A DNA stretch of 52,027 nucleotides. It comes from Planctomycetota bacterium. Its GTDB lineage: Bacteria; Planctomycetota; Planctomycetia; Pirellulales; PLA5. The notes beneath the pieces were generated by a model. The model did no database searches. It saw only the letters and a program-made list of their open reading frames with translations, and was not told the origin of the DNA. Below are positions 1 through 8,092 of the stretch, piece by piece. Where the stretch lies: contig JAJDEG010000123.1 of assembly GCA_029259895.1 (NCBI GenBank), positions 1-52,027 of the forward strand. Reading direction: 5' to 3'. Within the stretch, counting starts at the first letter, position 1. Each line of letters opens with the position of its first letter. The translations under genes were made by a program, and so were the position numbers.

Positions 1-306
1 GCGTCTCGATCTTGCCTGGCTTGCCATCAAGCGGCTCGCAACGGCCACAAGAAGCCGACTCGCCGTTTCCAACCGCCAAACCGAGCTTCGGAAGTTCGCC
101 GCGGCCGCGGCATGAAACGCCCTTTTTCAACGGGCTGCTAACCGTTGCTTAGGCCAGCGTGAACAACAAGGAAGCGTTCGGAATTTGACCACGACATGCT
201 GGCGTTGCGTGGGCTGACAATTTCGCGCAGTGCGGACCAACAAGTTGATGGTGAGCACATTGCACCTGGTATGTTCACCGAGGGCTAGGTACGTCGGGGA
301 GCTAAA
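1..306. other. No gene recognised at left edge
   Basis: This stretch lies downstream of ftsY. A plus-strand frame is open from the window edge to a TAG at about 150-152, but its composition resembles a shadow frame and I recognise nothing in it. No RNA gene or clear terminator hairpin with a T-run was seen. Confidence 0.4.
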
Positions 307-1458
307 TTACTCCGCGTCGGCGAAGAGGGCTTCTGTGAATTCGTTGGGGTCGAAGGTGGCGAAGTCTTCTGGTTTTTCGCCGAGGCCGACGAATTTTACT
401 GGGAGCTTGAATTCTTGGCGGATGGGGACGACTACGCCGCCTTTGGCTGTGCCGTCTAGTTTGGCGAGGATGATGCCCGTGCATTGGACGGCTTCGGTGA
501 AGCCTTTGGCCTGGCTGACGCCGTTTTGGCCAGCGGTGGCGTCTAGGACTAGCAGGACTTCGTGCGGGGCGGCGGGGATTTGTTTGTTGATGACGCGGTG
601 GATCTTGGACAGCTCTTGCATGAGGCTGGTTTGGGTTTGCAGGCGGCCGGCGGTGTCGACGATGCAGACGTCGGCTTTCTTCTCGATGGCCGTGGCGACG
701 GCGCGGTGGGCGACGCTGGCCGGGTCGGAGCCTTGGGGACCGGTGACGATTTCGGCACCGACGCGGGCGGCCCAAACGGTGAGCTGCTCGACGGCGGCGG
801 CGCGGAAGGTGTCGGCGGCGCCGAGGACGACGGTCTTGCCTTCGCCGCGGAAACGGCTGGCTAGCTTGGCGATGCTGGTGGTTTTGCCGGAGCCGTTGAC
901 GCCGCAGATCATGAGGACGGTGGGGCCGGATTCGGCGAATGCGAGCGGCGCGGCGGCGGTGAATTCGTCTTGGGCCATGAGCGACTTGAGCTTCTCTTTG
1001 ACCTTGGCGAGGACTTCGGACATCTGGGCGACGCGGGCGCGGAAGTTGTCGCGGACTTCGGCGACGATTTCCTTGGAGGCTTTTACGCCCATGTCTGTCT
1101 TGACGAGGGCGGCGAAGAGTTCGTCGAGGAAGGCGTCGTCGACGAGGCGGCCTTCGCGCTTGAAGAGGTCGCGGATGTCGGTCTTGAGGAGCGCGGTGGT
1201 CTTGGAGAGGCCGGTTTTTAGGCGGGCGAAGAAGCCGCGCTTTGCGGGGACTGGGGGCTGGGGGCTGGGGGTTGGGGGTTGGGATTCGGGGGTCGGGATT
1301 CGGGATTCGGGGGCGGTGTCGATGGCGCTATCGGTGGCATTATCGACGGCGTCGACTTCTTCGAGATCGACTTCGTTAACATCGACTTCGGAGACGGGCG
1401 CGGGCGGTGTTTGCGTGGTGGGTTTTGGTTTGCTGCGGAAGCGGTCGAAGATGCCCAT
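307..1458 (-). CDS. ftsY: Signal recognition particle receptor FtsY
   Basis: This is the SRP-receptor GTPase that docks SRP-bound ribosomes at the inner membrane for co-translational insertion. The 383-residue protein has a poorly conserved acidic/Pro-rich N-terminal linker (about 1-75), then the helical N domain (about 76-170) and the GTPase G domain. Visible motifs are the P-loop GVNGSGKTT (186-194), DTFRAAA (216-222), DTAGR (268-272) and AKLDGTAKGG (332-341), all diagnostic of the SRP GTPase family, and FVGLGE near the C-terminus. The ATG start gives MGIFDRF, a common FtsY beginning. Residues about 50-70 (PTPES/PTPSPQPP) are encoded by a G-rich degenerate repeat also seen in intergenic DNA of this window, so the linker has probably absorbed a repeat in frame. 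It stands with cmk on the same strand, separated by 138 bp of repeats. Confidence 0.96.
   Translation of the reverse strand: MGIFDRFRSKPKPTTQTPPAPVSEVDVNEVDLEEVDAVDNATDSAIDTAPESRIPTPESQPPTPSPQPPVPAKRGFFARLKTGLSKTTALLKTDIRDLFKREGRLVDDAFLDELFAALVKTDMGVKASKEIVAEVRDNFRARVAQMSEVLAKVKEKLKSLMAQDEFTAAAPLAFAESGPTVLMICGVNGSGKTTSIAKLASRFRGEGKTVVLGAADTFRAAAVEQLTVWAARVGAEIVTGPQGSDPASVAHRAVATAIEKKADVCIVDTAGRLQTQTSLMQELSKIHRVINKQIPAAPHEVLLVLDATAGQNGVSQAKGFTEAVQCTGIILAKLDGTAKGGVVVPIRQEFKLPVKFVGLGEKPEDFATFDPNEFTEALFADAE
1256..1330. repeat. G-rich degenerate repeat inside ftsY linker
   Basis: Runs of GGGGGCTGGGGGTTGGGG followed by GATTCGGGGGTCGGGATTCGGG lie inside the ftsY coding region. The same wording occurs in non-coding DNA at about 2250-2305 and 32425-32465. 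It stays in frame and encodes Pro/Ser/Thr-rich linker sequence. Confidence 0.7.
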
Positions 1459-1596
1459 GGGGGGAAGTCTCGGTTTTCAAGGTTCAAGTTTCAAGGTTCA
1501 AATGAGGTTTAAGGTCTAGGCAGTGCTTTCGGCGAAAGGATTCGCCTCCTACAGTTCTGGGATAAGCACTAAGTCTTACGACTCAGGCCTCGGGCC
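1459..1596. repeat. Intergenic short repeats between ftsY and cmk
   Basis: This gap is made of short tandem-like wording (TTTCAAGGTTCAAG), a perfect 6-bp hairpin GGCGAA-AGGA-TTCGCC at 1531-1546, and the first of several CCTCAAGCCTCACGCC-type strings that recur around the tRNA array. No gene is seen. Confidence 0.6.
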
Positions 1597-2250
1597 TCAA
1601 GCCTCACGCCTTCGTTGGACGAGGGCGGCGAGCTTGTCGACGACCTCCTCGGGTGTGAGGCCGTCGGTGCGAACTTCGATGGCGTCGGGGGCCGGGACGA
1701 GGGGGCCGACGGTGCGGGTGGCGTCGCTGGCGTCGCGGTCGTTTTGTTGGGCTAGGACTTCGTCGAAGTCGATCGTTTCGCCGCGGGCGAGGAGGTCGGC
1801 GTGGCGGCGGCGGGCGCGTTCTTCGGCGCTGGCGGTGAGGAAGATTTTGCACTCGGCATTGGGGAAAGCGACCGTGCCTTGGTCGCGGCCTTCGGTGACA
1901 AAGTCGGCGGCGGCGACGACGCGCTGCTGGAGGGCGACGAGGTGCGCTCGGACTTGGGGATTGCCTGCGGTGTGGCGGGTGAGGCGGGTGACTTCGACGG
2001 TGCGGATGGCGGCCGTGACGTCCTCACCGTCGAGCAGGACGCGCTCGGCCGTGACGTCGATGTTGGCGGCATTGGCGGCGTCGGCGACGGCTTGGGCGTC
2101 GTTCCAGTCGACGCCGCGGCGATGGGCGGCCAGCGCGGCGGCGCGATACATCGCGCCAGTGTCGAGGAAGCGGAAGCCGAGACGCTCGGCGAGCCGCCGC
2201 GCGACGACGCTTTTACCGGCACCGGCGGGTCCGTCGATGGTGACGATCAT
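1597..2250 (-). CDS. cmk: Cytidylate kinase
   Basis: This enzyme phosphorylates CMP/dCMP with ATP to give CDP/dCDP in pyrimidine nucleotide supply. The 217-residue length is normal for the family. The P-loop GPAGAGKS lies at residues 7-14, followed by the CMP-kinase signature FRFLDTGAMYRA (about 26-37). TEGRDQGTVAFPNA (about 119-132) corresponds to the family EGRDIGTVVFPxA segment, and RRRHADL matches the lid region. The start MIVTIDGPAGAGKS is the usual Cmk beginning. It lies between ftsY and a GH38-like gene on the same strand, with repeat-rich gaps on both sides, so co-transcription is not certain. Confidence 0.95.
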   Translation of the reverse strand: MIVTIDGPAGAGKSVVARRLAERLGFRFLDTGAMYRAAALAAHRRGVDWNDAQAVADAANAANIDVTAERVLLDGEDVTAAIRTVEVTRLTRHTAGNPQVRAHLVALQQRVVAAADFVTEGRDQGTVAFPNAECKIFLTASAEERARRRHADLLARGETIDFDEVLAQQNDRDASDATRTVGPLVPAPDAIEVRTDGLTPEEVVDKLAALVQRRREA

Positions 2251-2308
2251 GAACGGGGGCTGGAGGTTGGGGGCTGGGGGTGGGGATTCGAGATTCAGGG
2301 CACGGCGA
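2251..2308. repeat. G-rich repeat between cmk and the GH38-like gene
   Basis: GGGGGCTGGAGGTTGGGGGCTGGGGGTGGGGATTCG wording matches the repeat found inside ftsY. Confidence 0.55.
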
Positions 2309-5116
2309 TTACCAGCGGGCTTCTAGGGCTAGCCATTGGCCGGCGGATAGTTCGGCGATGGCGTTGCCATCTTCCGTGGTTAGGTCGTAGACGGTTTTGC
2401 CGAGGAAGTCGACTTCTTGGGCCGTGGCGATGGGGTGCAATGCGGAGATGCGAACTTTCGCCGGACGGCCGAGCGTTTCGAGCAGGCGGGTGCGAAAGCC
2501 GACTGGTTTGCCGTCTTCGACAATGGGCGACCAGTGCGTGGCAACGACGTTCTTGGCGTCGATGTGGAAGAACCAACTCGTCGCGCCGACGGCTGGGGCG
2601 GTTGTCGGTTCGGCGAGCAGGGCTGGCGGCGCTAGCAGATCGAGAGCCGCGGCCATTGGCTGTTTAATGCCAAGGCCGAGGGCGATGCGATAGCGGCGGG
2701 CCGTTTCGCCGCGGGTGACGAGCAGCGTGTCGAGCATCCGCGGACCGCTCACTCGATGGTACGGCAGACCGAGCGTGAAGATCGTCACCATGCCTTGCGG
2801 CAAGTCGAGGTCGATGTAATGCGGAGCTTCGATGCGGGAAAGTTCGGTCGGTTGACGAAGGCCGCCGACTGTGCGAAAGAGGTTGGCGGTTTCGTCTGCC
2901 CAGGCGAAGCGGCTGCCGTAGTAGGAGTTCCAGGGATCGGCACGGGGCGGCTCGTCGATGTCGAGTTCGATGTCGATTTCGAGCACCGGGCGGCTGCGCC
3001 AGAGGCGGAACGTTTGGCGATAGCCGGCGAGGCGCTTGCCTTGGCGGTCGAGCAGGCGGCCGGCGGCGACGGTCTCGCCCAACACGGGGCCGGCGGACTT
3101 GACGGTGACGCGGTCGGCGGCCATGACCGAGTAGACGGCGGCCTCGTCGGGATCGCGCCACGGATCGCCGGAAGCTCGGGCAGGGCCGGGCGTGCGTAAC
3201 GCGAGTTGCTGCGAGATCAGGTTCTTGCGGTGATTGACGCCGCGGAAGGATTGTAGCGCTCCGGTGACCGGATTGACGTGGGCCTCGATGTAGCCGTTTT
3301 GGAGCAAGCCGGTTGCGTCGGCCATAGGGGCAGGTGGCTTGACGCGACCACGCGTCGCTGGCGGGGCTGTCTGGCTATCACCGCCGCCGATCCAGGCGAA
3401 ACCGAGCGGCGGAACTTCGACCACGGCGCGGCATACAGAGCCATCAACGCCGGCGGCAAGGACGGGACCGTCGACGTGCGGCGTGGCCATGCCGGATGGC
3501 ATGTTGACGCCCAAGCGGCGTTTGAAGCTCAACGGGTTGAAGACGAGAATGCCGGGAGAGCCGCCCGCGACGACGCGGGGAATGCGGTCGTTGATGGCGG
3601 CGATGAGGGCGTCGGGTGATTGGGCATCGCTGTTTGGCTGGCTACCGAGTGCAACGGCGATCGTATGGAGCGCGTCGTGGGCGGCGCGTGCGGCGGCGGC
3701 TTGGTGATCGCGAACGTGCCGCGAAATTGGATCGGGCCGCTCGCGGAGGACGTCGTGCGTAAGCAGCGGCGAGCGATATTCGTCGGCCTCGAAGCGGACG
3801 AAGACGCTGGGCGACGACGACTCGCCGAAGAAGTCCTCGATGGTGACGAACTTGCCGAGCACGGGCGCGTAGCGATGGGCGCGGCGAAGATCCTCGTGCC
3901 AACAGGCGACCTGACCGGGCCAATGGGCGAGCACGACGCAGGCGACGTGATGGTGGTCCATCGACTCGCCCATCTTGACCGAAAGGCCGAGAAAACTATC
4001 GGCACGGGCGGCATCGAGCGGCAGGCGGTTCAAGGCGTCGATGGCCGTGCCGTCGAGGCCTTCCCAGCGGGATTTCGCCTGCTCGCTCTGCGGGAAACGT
4101 CCCTCGTCGAGCGAAACGTGCCACGCTCCGGCGAAACCGGTCTTCGAGAGGAGCTGCGGAAGCCACGGGGCGATGGCGAAGCGGCGGCTTCCCCACACGG
4201 CCGGCTGGTGACCGAGGTGCTGCTCGTACAAGTTCAAGCCACGGCGGAAGTCCGTGAGGACGGTTTCCGGATCGGCCAGCGGCGGGTCGGCCGCGCCGTA
4301 CGATCCACCGATGACGCCGATACGCTTCTCTGTCCACGCCGTGCGGATGTCGGCGAGCGTGTCGCCGTGAGAATCGGCAAGCGCGGCGAGGTCGTCGCCG
4401 GCAAGGAGCAGGCTGACCGGAACTGGACCGGCGACTTCCCGGCGCAGCGACTGGCCAAGCGTCGTGGACGCCGTCAGGACCACGTCGATTAGATAGGCGT
4501 CGACGGGGTAGAAATGTTCACGGGCTTCGGCCAACACGTCGAAGCAGTTTTGCAGCCGGCGGCGGGTTTCTTCCTGGTCGTTGCCGACATAGGCGGTGGC
4601 GCCGGCGACGATCTGTTGGTTGAAGTTGGCCTGATCGATGTTGCTCATGTACCGCATGCGGCGGGTGAGCAGTTCGACCTGAAGGTAGAGAAAGCCGACG
4701 GCGAGAAAATCGGCGGCGAGGTCGTCTGTGGATGGATCGTCGGTTGAACTGCTGGCAGTCGGATTGTCGCTGTCATCCCGTTCATCGAGGGCGGCCAACG
4801 CCGCCGCGACGATCTCGCCGCGATGGCGAAGCTTGCGGATGACCGCCGCGCCTTCTTCTTCCGCCCGGCTGATATAGCCGGCGGGCAGTTCACGATCGCA
4901 CATTTCTGGCACGACGACCAACCGTCCGGCCAGCGTTTCCGGCGGGCAATCGACGCGCTGCCACGTCGGCATCGCCGCAGCCGATGCGATCAGCCTAGGA
5001 TGCCAGAGCGCCGACCACGCCGAAAGCACGGCCTCGGCCTCGTCGGCTTCATAATGGACCGGAAAGTCCTCCAGACTGTGGCACGGCAGTAGGACGATCA
5101 GTTCTTCGAACTTCAT
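2309..5116 (-). CDS. Glycoside hydrolase family 38-like protein, probably catalytically altered
   Basis: This 935-residue protein has no signal peptide. The middle region resembles the GH38 alpha-mannosidase catalytic barrel: IGGSYGAADPPL parallels the GG-W-EPD segment, and the nearby WLPQLLSKTGFAGAW parallels the ALPQILKKAG helix. The C-terminal half (about 490-935) has the long beta-rich layout of the GH38 C-terminal domains. The family metal-binding HxD near the barrel start reads YLID here, and the usual LPDxFG carrying the nucleophile Asp reads WGSRRFAIAP, so the zinc and nucleophile residues seem to be missing. I infer a cytoplasmic carbohydrate-related protein that is inactive or has changed chemistry. 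The assignment is by eye and the substrate is unknown. It is divergent from the response regulator gene at 5433. Confidence 0.65.
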   Translation of the reverse strand: MKFEELIVLLPCHSLEDFPVHYEADEAEAVLSAWSALWHPRLIASAAAMPTWQRVDCPPETLAGRLVVVPEMCDRELPAGYISRAEEEGAAVIRKLRHRGEIVAAALAALDERDDSDNPTASSSTDDPSTDDLAADFLAVGFLYLQVELLTRRMRYMSNIDQANFNQQIVAGATAYVGNDQEETRRRLQNCFDVLAEAREHFYPVDAYLIDVVLTASTTLGQSLRREVAGPVPVSLLLAGDDLAALADSHGDTLADIRTAWTEKRIGVIGGSYGAADPPLADPETVLTDFRRGLNLYEQHLGHQPAVWGSRRFAIAPWLPQLLSKTGFAGAWHVSLDEGRFPQSEQAKSRWEGLDGTAIDALNRLPLDAARADSFLGLSVKMGESMDHHHVACVVLAHWPGQVACWHEDLRRAHRYAPVLGKFVTIEDFFGESSSPSVFVRFEADEYRSPLLTHDVLRERPDPISRHVRDHQAAAARAAHDALHTIAVALGSQPNSDAQSPDALIAAINDRIPRVVAGGSPGILVFNPLSFKRRLGVNMPSGMATPHVDGPVLAAGVDGSVCRAVVEVPPLGFAWIGGGDSQTAPPATRGRVKPPAPMADATGLLQNGYIEAHVNPVTGALQSFRGVNHRKNLISQQLALRTPGPARASGDPWRDPDEAAVYSVMAADRVTVKSAGPVLGETVAAGRLLDRQGKRLAGYRQTFRLWRSRPVLEIDIELDIDEPPRADPWNSYYGSRFAWADETANLFRTVGGLRQPTELSRIEAPHYIDLDLPQGMVTIFTLGLPYHRVSGPRMLDTLLVTRGETARRYRIALGLGIKQPMAAALDLLAPPALLAEPTTAPAVGATSWFFHIDAKNVVATHWSPIVEDGKPVGFRTRLLETLGRPAKVRISALHPIATAQEVDFLGKTVYDLTTEDGNAIAELSAGQWLALEARW

Positions 5117-5432
5117 GAAACCGTGCGGGTGTGGCGAGGACGATGGGACGACCCAAACAAGACGCGGCCGATATGGACATGGGCAGCGCGGATTGGCCGA
5201 ACGGGGGACGCTTCACGATAAACCACGGTTGGTCGACCGTCGAGGCGTGCTTCCGGGGGCCGTGACGGCAACGGCCTCGAATGCAATCGGCAGGCGTCGC
5301 GGAATCCTTGCGTGCCACGCCGGCGTTGGTTAGGCTGTCGACGAACGGTTTTTGAGGGACTTTGCGGTCTGATTAGGCGACCGCTTACGGCACGGCCGAT
5401 GCCGACGCGAACCGGCCCGCGGGGAACTTGCG
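5117..5432. other. Divergent intergenic region
   Basis: 316 bp lie between the minus-strand GH38-like gene and the plus-strand response regulator. It should hold promoters for both, but no convincing -35/-10 pair or RNA gene was seen. The ORF-track entries here look like shadows. Confidence 0.4.
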
Positions 5433-5849
5433 ATGACGGATGCGAAGACGGAAGCAAAGAGCGACGCCCCGGCGAAGCTAGGCACGGGGAAGCGGGTGTT
5501 GCTGGTAGACGACGATTACGAGATCGTCGAGGCGATTCGCCACGCGCTCGAGGCGAAGGGATATACCGTGCTGCTCGCCCGTGATGGCAACCAGGGGCTG
5601 GCGATGGCCGAACGGGAAGACCCCGATTTGATGATCCTGGACATGATGATGCCCAAGCGGAGCGGGTTCTTGGTGCTCGAAAAGCTGCGGCGGAGCCGGC
5701 CTGTGCCGCTAAGAGTCATCATGATTACCGCTAACGAGGGGAGTCGTCACAAAGCATACGCGGAGATGCTGGGGGTCGACGACTATATCCGCAAGCCGTT
5801 CGCCATGGACCGGCTAATCGAGAGCGTTGGGCGACTGTTGGCGACATAG
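5433..5849 (+). CDS. Single-domain response regulator (CheY-like receiver)
   Basis: This 138-residue protein is a receiver domain preceded by about 18 unstructured residues; no output domain follows. The acidic pocket is LVDDD (24-28), the phospho-acceptor is D70 in LMILDMMMP, the conserved Thr is T99 in IMITA, and the Lys is K121 in RKPF. It should be phosphorylated by a histidine kinase encoded elsewhere and act by protein-protein contact. No kinase or chemotaxis gene is adjacent. It lies 163 bp upstream of rpmI and is probably transcribed separately, because a promoter-like site sits in that gap. Confidence 0.92.
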   Translation: MTDAKTEAKSDAPAKLGTGKRVLLVDDDYEIVEAIRHALEAKGYTVLLARDGNQGLAMAEREDPDLMILDMMMPKRSGFLVLEKLRRSRPVPLRVIMITANEGSRHKAYAEMLGVDDYIRKPFAMDRLIESVGRLLAT

Positions 5850-5940
5850 CGGCTGCTGGCGACACGTAGCGACCTGGCGCGCAGCCACGATCACGGGAGC
5901 CGGGAGACGGAAAACGGAAGCGCTGCGGCAATAAGTCCCC

Positions 5941-5968
5941 TTTCGCAAACGCCGGCGACTCCTATAAT
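5941..5968 (+). promoter_or_regulatory. Possible sigma70-type promoter of rpmI
   Basis: A perfect TATAAT lies at 5963-5968, with a weak -35-like TTTCGC at 5941-5946 and a 16-bp spacer. It is 44 bp before the rpmI start codon. The -10 is strong and the -35 is poor. Confidence 0.5.
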
Positions 5969-6012
5969 GCGGGATTACCGAGTTTTCCCGTTCTCGACGC
6001 GAGCGACGAGTT

Positions 6013-6216
6013 ATGCCTAAGCAAAAGACCCACAAAGGAGCCAAAAAACGGTTCCGCGTGACCGCCAACGGCAAGGTCATGCACCGTGCGGCCGGCACGA
6101 GCCACTTGGCCGCCGGGGTGAGCAAGAAACGCCGCCGCAATTTGCGCGGAACGCGCGTGCTGGCCGACGTCTCGTCGAAGAATATCCGACGAGCGCTGGC
6201 TGGAAAAAGTTACTAA
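6013..6216 (+). CDS. rpmI: 50S ribosomal protein L35
   Basis: This 67-residue basic protein begins MPKQKTHKGAKKRF and contains HRAAGTSH, matching the conserved L35 family (KTxxGAxKRFxxTxxGK then LRxxxxVxxxD). It is a structural protein of the large ribosomal subunit. infC, the usual upstream neighbour in many bacteria, is not directly upstream; a receiver-domain gene is there instead. rplT follows after a 215-bp gap containing an 8-bp hairpin. Confidence 0.97.
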   Translation: MPKQKTHKGAKKRFRVTANGKVMHRAAGTSHLAAGVSKKRRRNLRGTRVLADVSSKNIRRALAGKSY

Positions 6217-6227
6217 CCGAACAACCG

Positions 6228-6250
6228 CCGAAGGCTACTGGCCTTCGGCA
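6228..6250 (+). promoter_or_regulatory. Hairpin in the rpmI-rplT spacer
   Basis: GCCGAAGG and CCTTCGGC form a perfect 8-bp stem around a 7-nt loop. No T-run follows, so it is not a clear terminator. L20-type leader autoregulation is known for such operons, but nothing here proves it. Confidence 0.35.
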
Positions 6251-6431
6251 CGTCGCGTGGCGAGAAAATACGCCGCGCGATAGGCCAGCAGCGCGATGAG
6301 CGTTGCCGGCTGCGGGCGAAACGAAACGGCCGACTGTCCCGCTCCGCCCGATGCCCGGCACATGGGCGAACCAACTTCCGTCGGCCTTTGCGGCGGGGGC
6401 CCGATGTGCCAACAGTGAGAAAGATTGAACC

Positions 6432-6800
6432 ATGCGTACACGTAAAGGTGCCGCGCGCAATCAGGCGAAGAAGCGGCTGTTCAAGAAGGTCAAGGGCTAC
6501 GTCGGCGGCCGTCACGGACTCTTGCGGACGGCGAAGGAAACGCTCGTTCGCGCCGAGGCATTCGCCTTCCGCGATCGCCGAGCCAAGAAACGCGAGTTTC
6601 GTCGGCTGTGGATCATCCGCCTCAACGCCGCCTGCCGCGAGCGTGGCTTGCGTTATAGCGAGTTCATCAACGGTCTGGGCAAAGCGAATATCGAAACCAA
6701 CCGCAAGATGCTTTCGGAAATGGCGATTCGCGATCCACAAGCTTTCGACGCCGTGTTCGCCCTCGTCAAGGACGCGCTCGGCGCGACGGCCGCGGCATAG
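6432..6800 (+). CDS. rplT: 50S ribosomal protein L20
   Basis: This 122-residue protein binds 23S rRNA early in large-subunit assembly. The conserved start [23 protein letters not shown], the [12 protein letters not shown] segment, [18 protein letters not shown] and the RLNAA patch are all visible. Length is close to the usual 115-120. It is followed by a palindromic repeat element and then pheS, an order related to the common infC-rpmI-rplT-pheST layout. Confidence 0.97.
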   Translation: MRTRKGAARNQAKKRLFKKVKGYVGGRHGLLRTAKETLVRAEAFAFRDRRAKKREFRRLWIIRLNAACRERGLRYSEFINGLGKANIETNRKMLSEMAIRDPQAFDAVFALVKDALGATAAA

Positions 6801-6826
6801 CGTTTCGCAACGGTGTAGTTGCGTGA

Positions 6827-6909
6827 CGTAGGGTGGGTCGAATGGAGTGAGGCCCACCAGGTTTCGGCGTCCTTCTCGGTGGGCCTCACTCCGTTCGACC
6901 CACCCTACG
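6827..6909. repeat. Palindromic repeat element, copy 1
   Basis: Two 32-nt arms (about 6827-6858 and 6878-6909) read CGTAGGGTGGGTCGAATGG... and its inverted counterpart, with one change that leaves a G-T pair. A short variable loop lies between. Related copies are at 49119-49201 and 51340-51425. It could fold as a long hairpin RNA between rplT and pheS. Confidence 0.85.
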
Positions 6910-6965
6910 CGAAGTCCGCACTGGCTGACCAGCCGGTGGCAGTACCCCGATAATCTGTTAGGACA

Positions 6966-8021
6966 ATGGGTCTGGCCGAATTCACCGCCGAACTGGAAGC
7001 GATGCGCTCGGCGGCGGCGACAGCCTTCGCTTCCGCGGCCGATGTCGAAGCGCTCGAGGCGGCCCGCGTCGACTTTCTCGGTGCCAAAGCGGGCCGTTTG
7101 CGAGCCGCCCAAAAAGGTCTCGGCGCTGTCGCCAAGCAAGACAAACCGCTCGCGGGCAAGCACTTCAACGAAGCTAAGCAGGCCATCGAAGCGTCGTTCG
7201 CGGCGGCGCAGCAGCGGCTCGCATCGAATGGCTCCGCGAAGCGAACCGGGCCGGCGTTCGATCCGACCGTGCCCGGCACGCCGCTCGTTCTCGGCCATCT
7301 GCATCCGATCACACAGACGATCGACGAGCTAACGGACATCATGGGCCGCTTGGGCTTCGCGGTCGCCGACGGACCAGAGATCGAAGACGAGTGGCACAAC
7401 TTCGAGGCGCTGAACATCCCGTTGTCGCATCCGGCCCGCGACCCGCTCGAAAATTTCTACCTTTCGACGGCGAAAGCAGCCGATCCGGCCGGCGGTAAGT
7501 TGAAGCAAGCCGCGACGAGCGAACCGACGCTGCTGTTGCGAAGTCAAACCAGCACGGTCCAAATTCGCGTGATGGAAAAGACTCCGCCGCCGGTGCGCAT
7601 CATTGCACTGGGCCGCGTCTATCGTCCCGACACGGCCGACGCGACGCACTACCCGATGTTCCATCAAATCGAAGGTCTGCTGATCGACCGGCACGTGACG
7701 ATGGCCGACCTCAAGACGGTGCTGCGGTTGTTCGCCAGCAGCTACCTCGGCAGCGACGTCCGCATCCGCTTCCGCCCGTCGTTCTTTCCTTTCACGGAAC
7801 CGAGCGTCGAAGTCGACATGAGCTGGAATGACGGCTGGCTCGAATTCGGCGGTGCGGGCATGGTCGATCCCAACGTGTTACGATCCGTCGGCTACGATCC
7901 CGACGAAGTCTCCGGCTTCGCCTTCGGTCTCGGCGTCGAGCGACTATGCATGCGCCGCCACGCCATCGACGACATCCGCGAGTTCTACAAGAACGACGTG
8001 CGGTTCCTAGAACAGTTTTAG
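6966..8021 (+). CDS. pheS: Phenylalanyl-tRNA synthetase alpha subunit
   Basis: This is the catalytic class II subunit that charges tRNA-Phe with phenylalanine in an alpha2beta2 enzyme. The 351-residue protein has an N-terminal coiled-coil (about 1-90), then the catalytic core. [19 protein letters not shown] is the motif 1 region, the [19 protein letters not shown] segment is motif 2, and [29 protein letters not shown] is motif 3 and the C-terminal end. The ATG at 6966 has TTAGGACA just upstream as a weak ribosome site. pheT follows after 71 bp that contain a C-rich degenerate repeat. Confidence 0.97.
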   Translation: MGLAEFTAELEAMRSAAATAFASAADVEALEAARVDFLGAKAGRLRAAQKGLGAVAKQDKPLAGKHFNEAKQAIEASFAAAQQRLASNGSAKRTGPAFDPTVPGTPLVLGHLHPITQTIDELTDIMGRLGFAVADGPEIEDEWHNFEALNIPLSHPARDPLENFYLSTAKAADPAGGKLKQAATSEPTLLLRSQTSTVQIRVMEKTPPPVRIIALGRVYRPDTADATHYPMFHQIEGLLIDRHVTMADLKTVLRLFASSYLGSDVRIRFRPSFFPFTEPSVEVDMSWNDGWLEFGGAGMVDPNVLRSVGYDPDEVSGFAFGLGVERLCMRRHAIDDIREFYKNDVRFLEQF

Positions 8022-8029
8022 GCGTCACG

Positions 8030-8090
8030 ATTCACCGAGAAGCTTGTCTTCGTTCTGCCCCTTGTCCCCTGCCTTCTGTCCCCTGATCTC
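8030..8090. repeat. C-rich degenerate repeat between pheS and pheT
   Basis: CCCCTTGTCCCCTGCCTTCTGTCCCCTGATC wording belongs to the same class of short degenerate boundary repeats as the one at 26405-26525. Confidence 0.45.
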
Positions 8091-8092
8091 CG

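Noticed and set aside
230-1519. 429-residue plus-strand ORF opposite ftsY
   Set aside because: It is antisense to a clear ftsY gene, Arg/Ser/Thr-rich, with no family-like motif; a high-GC shadow.
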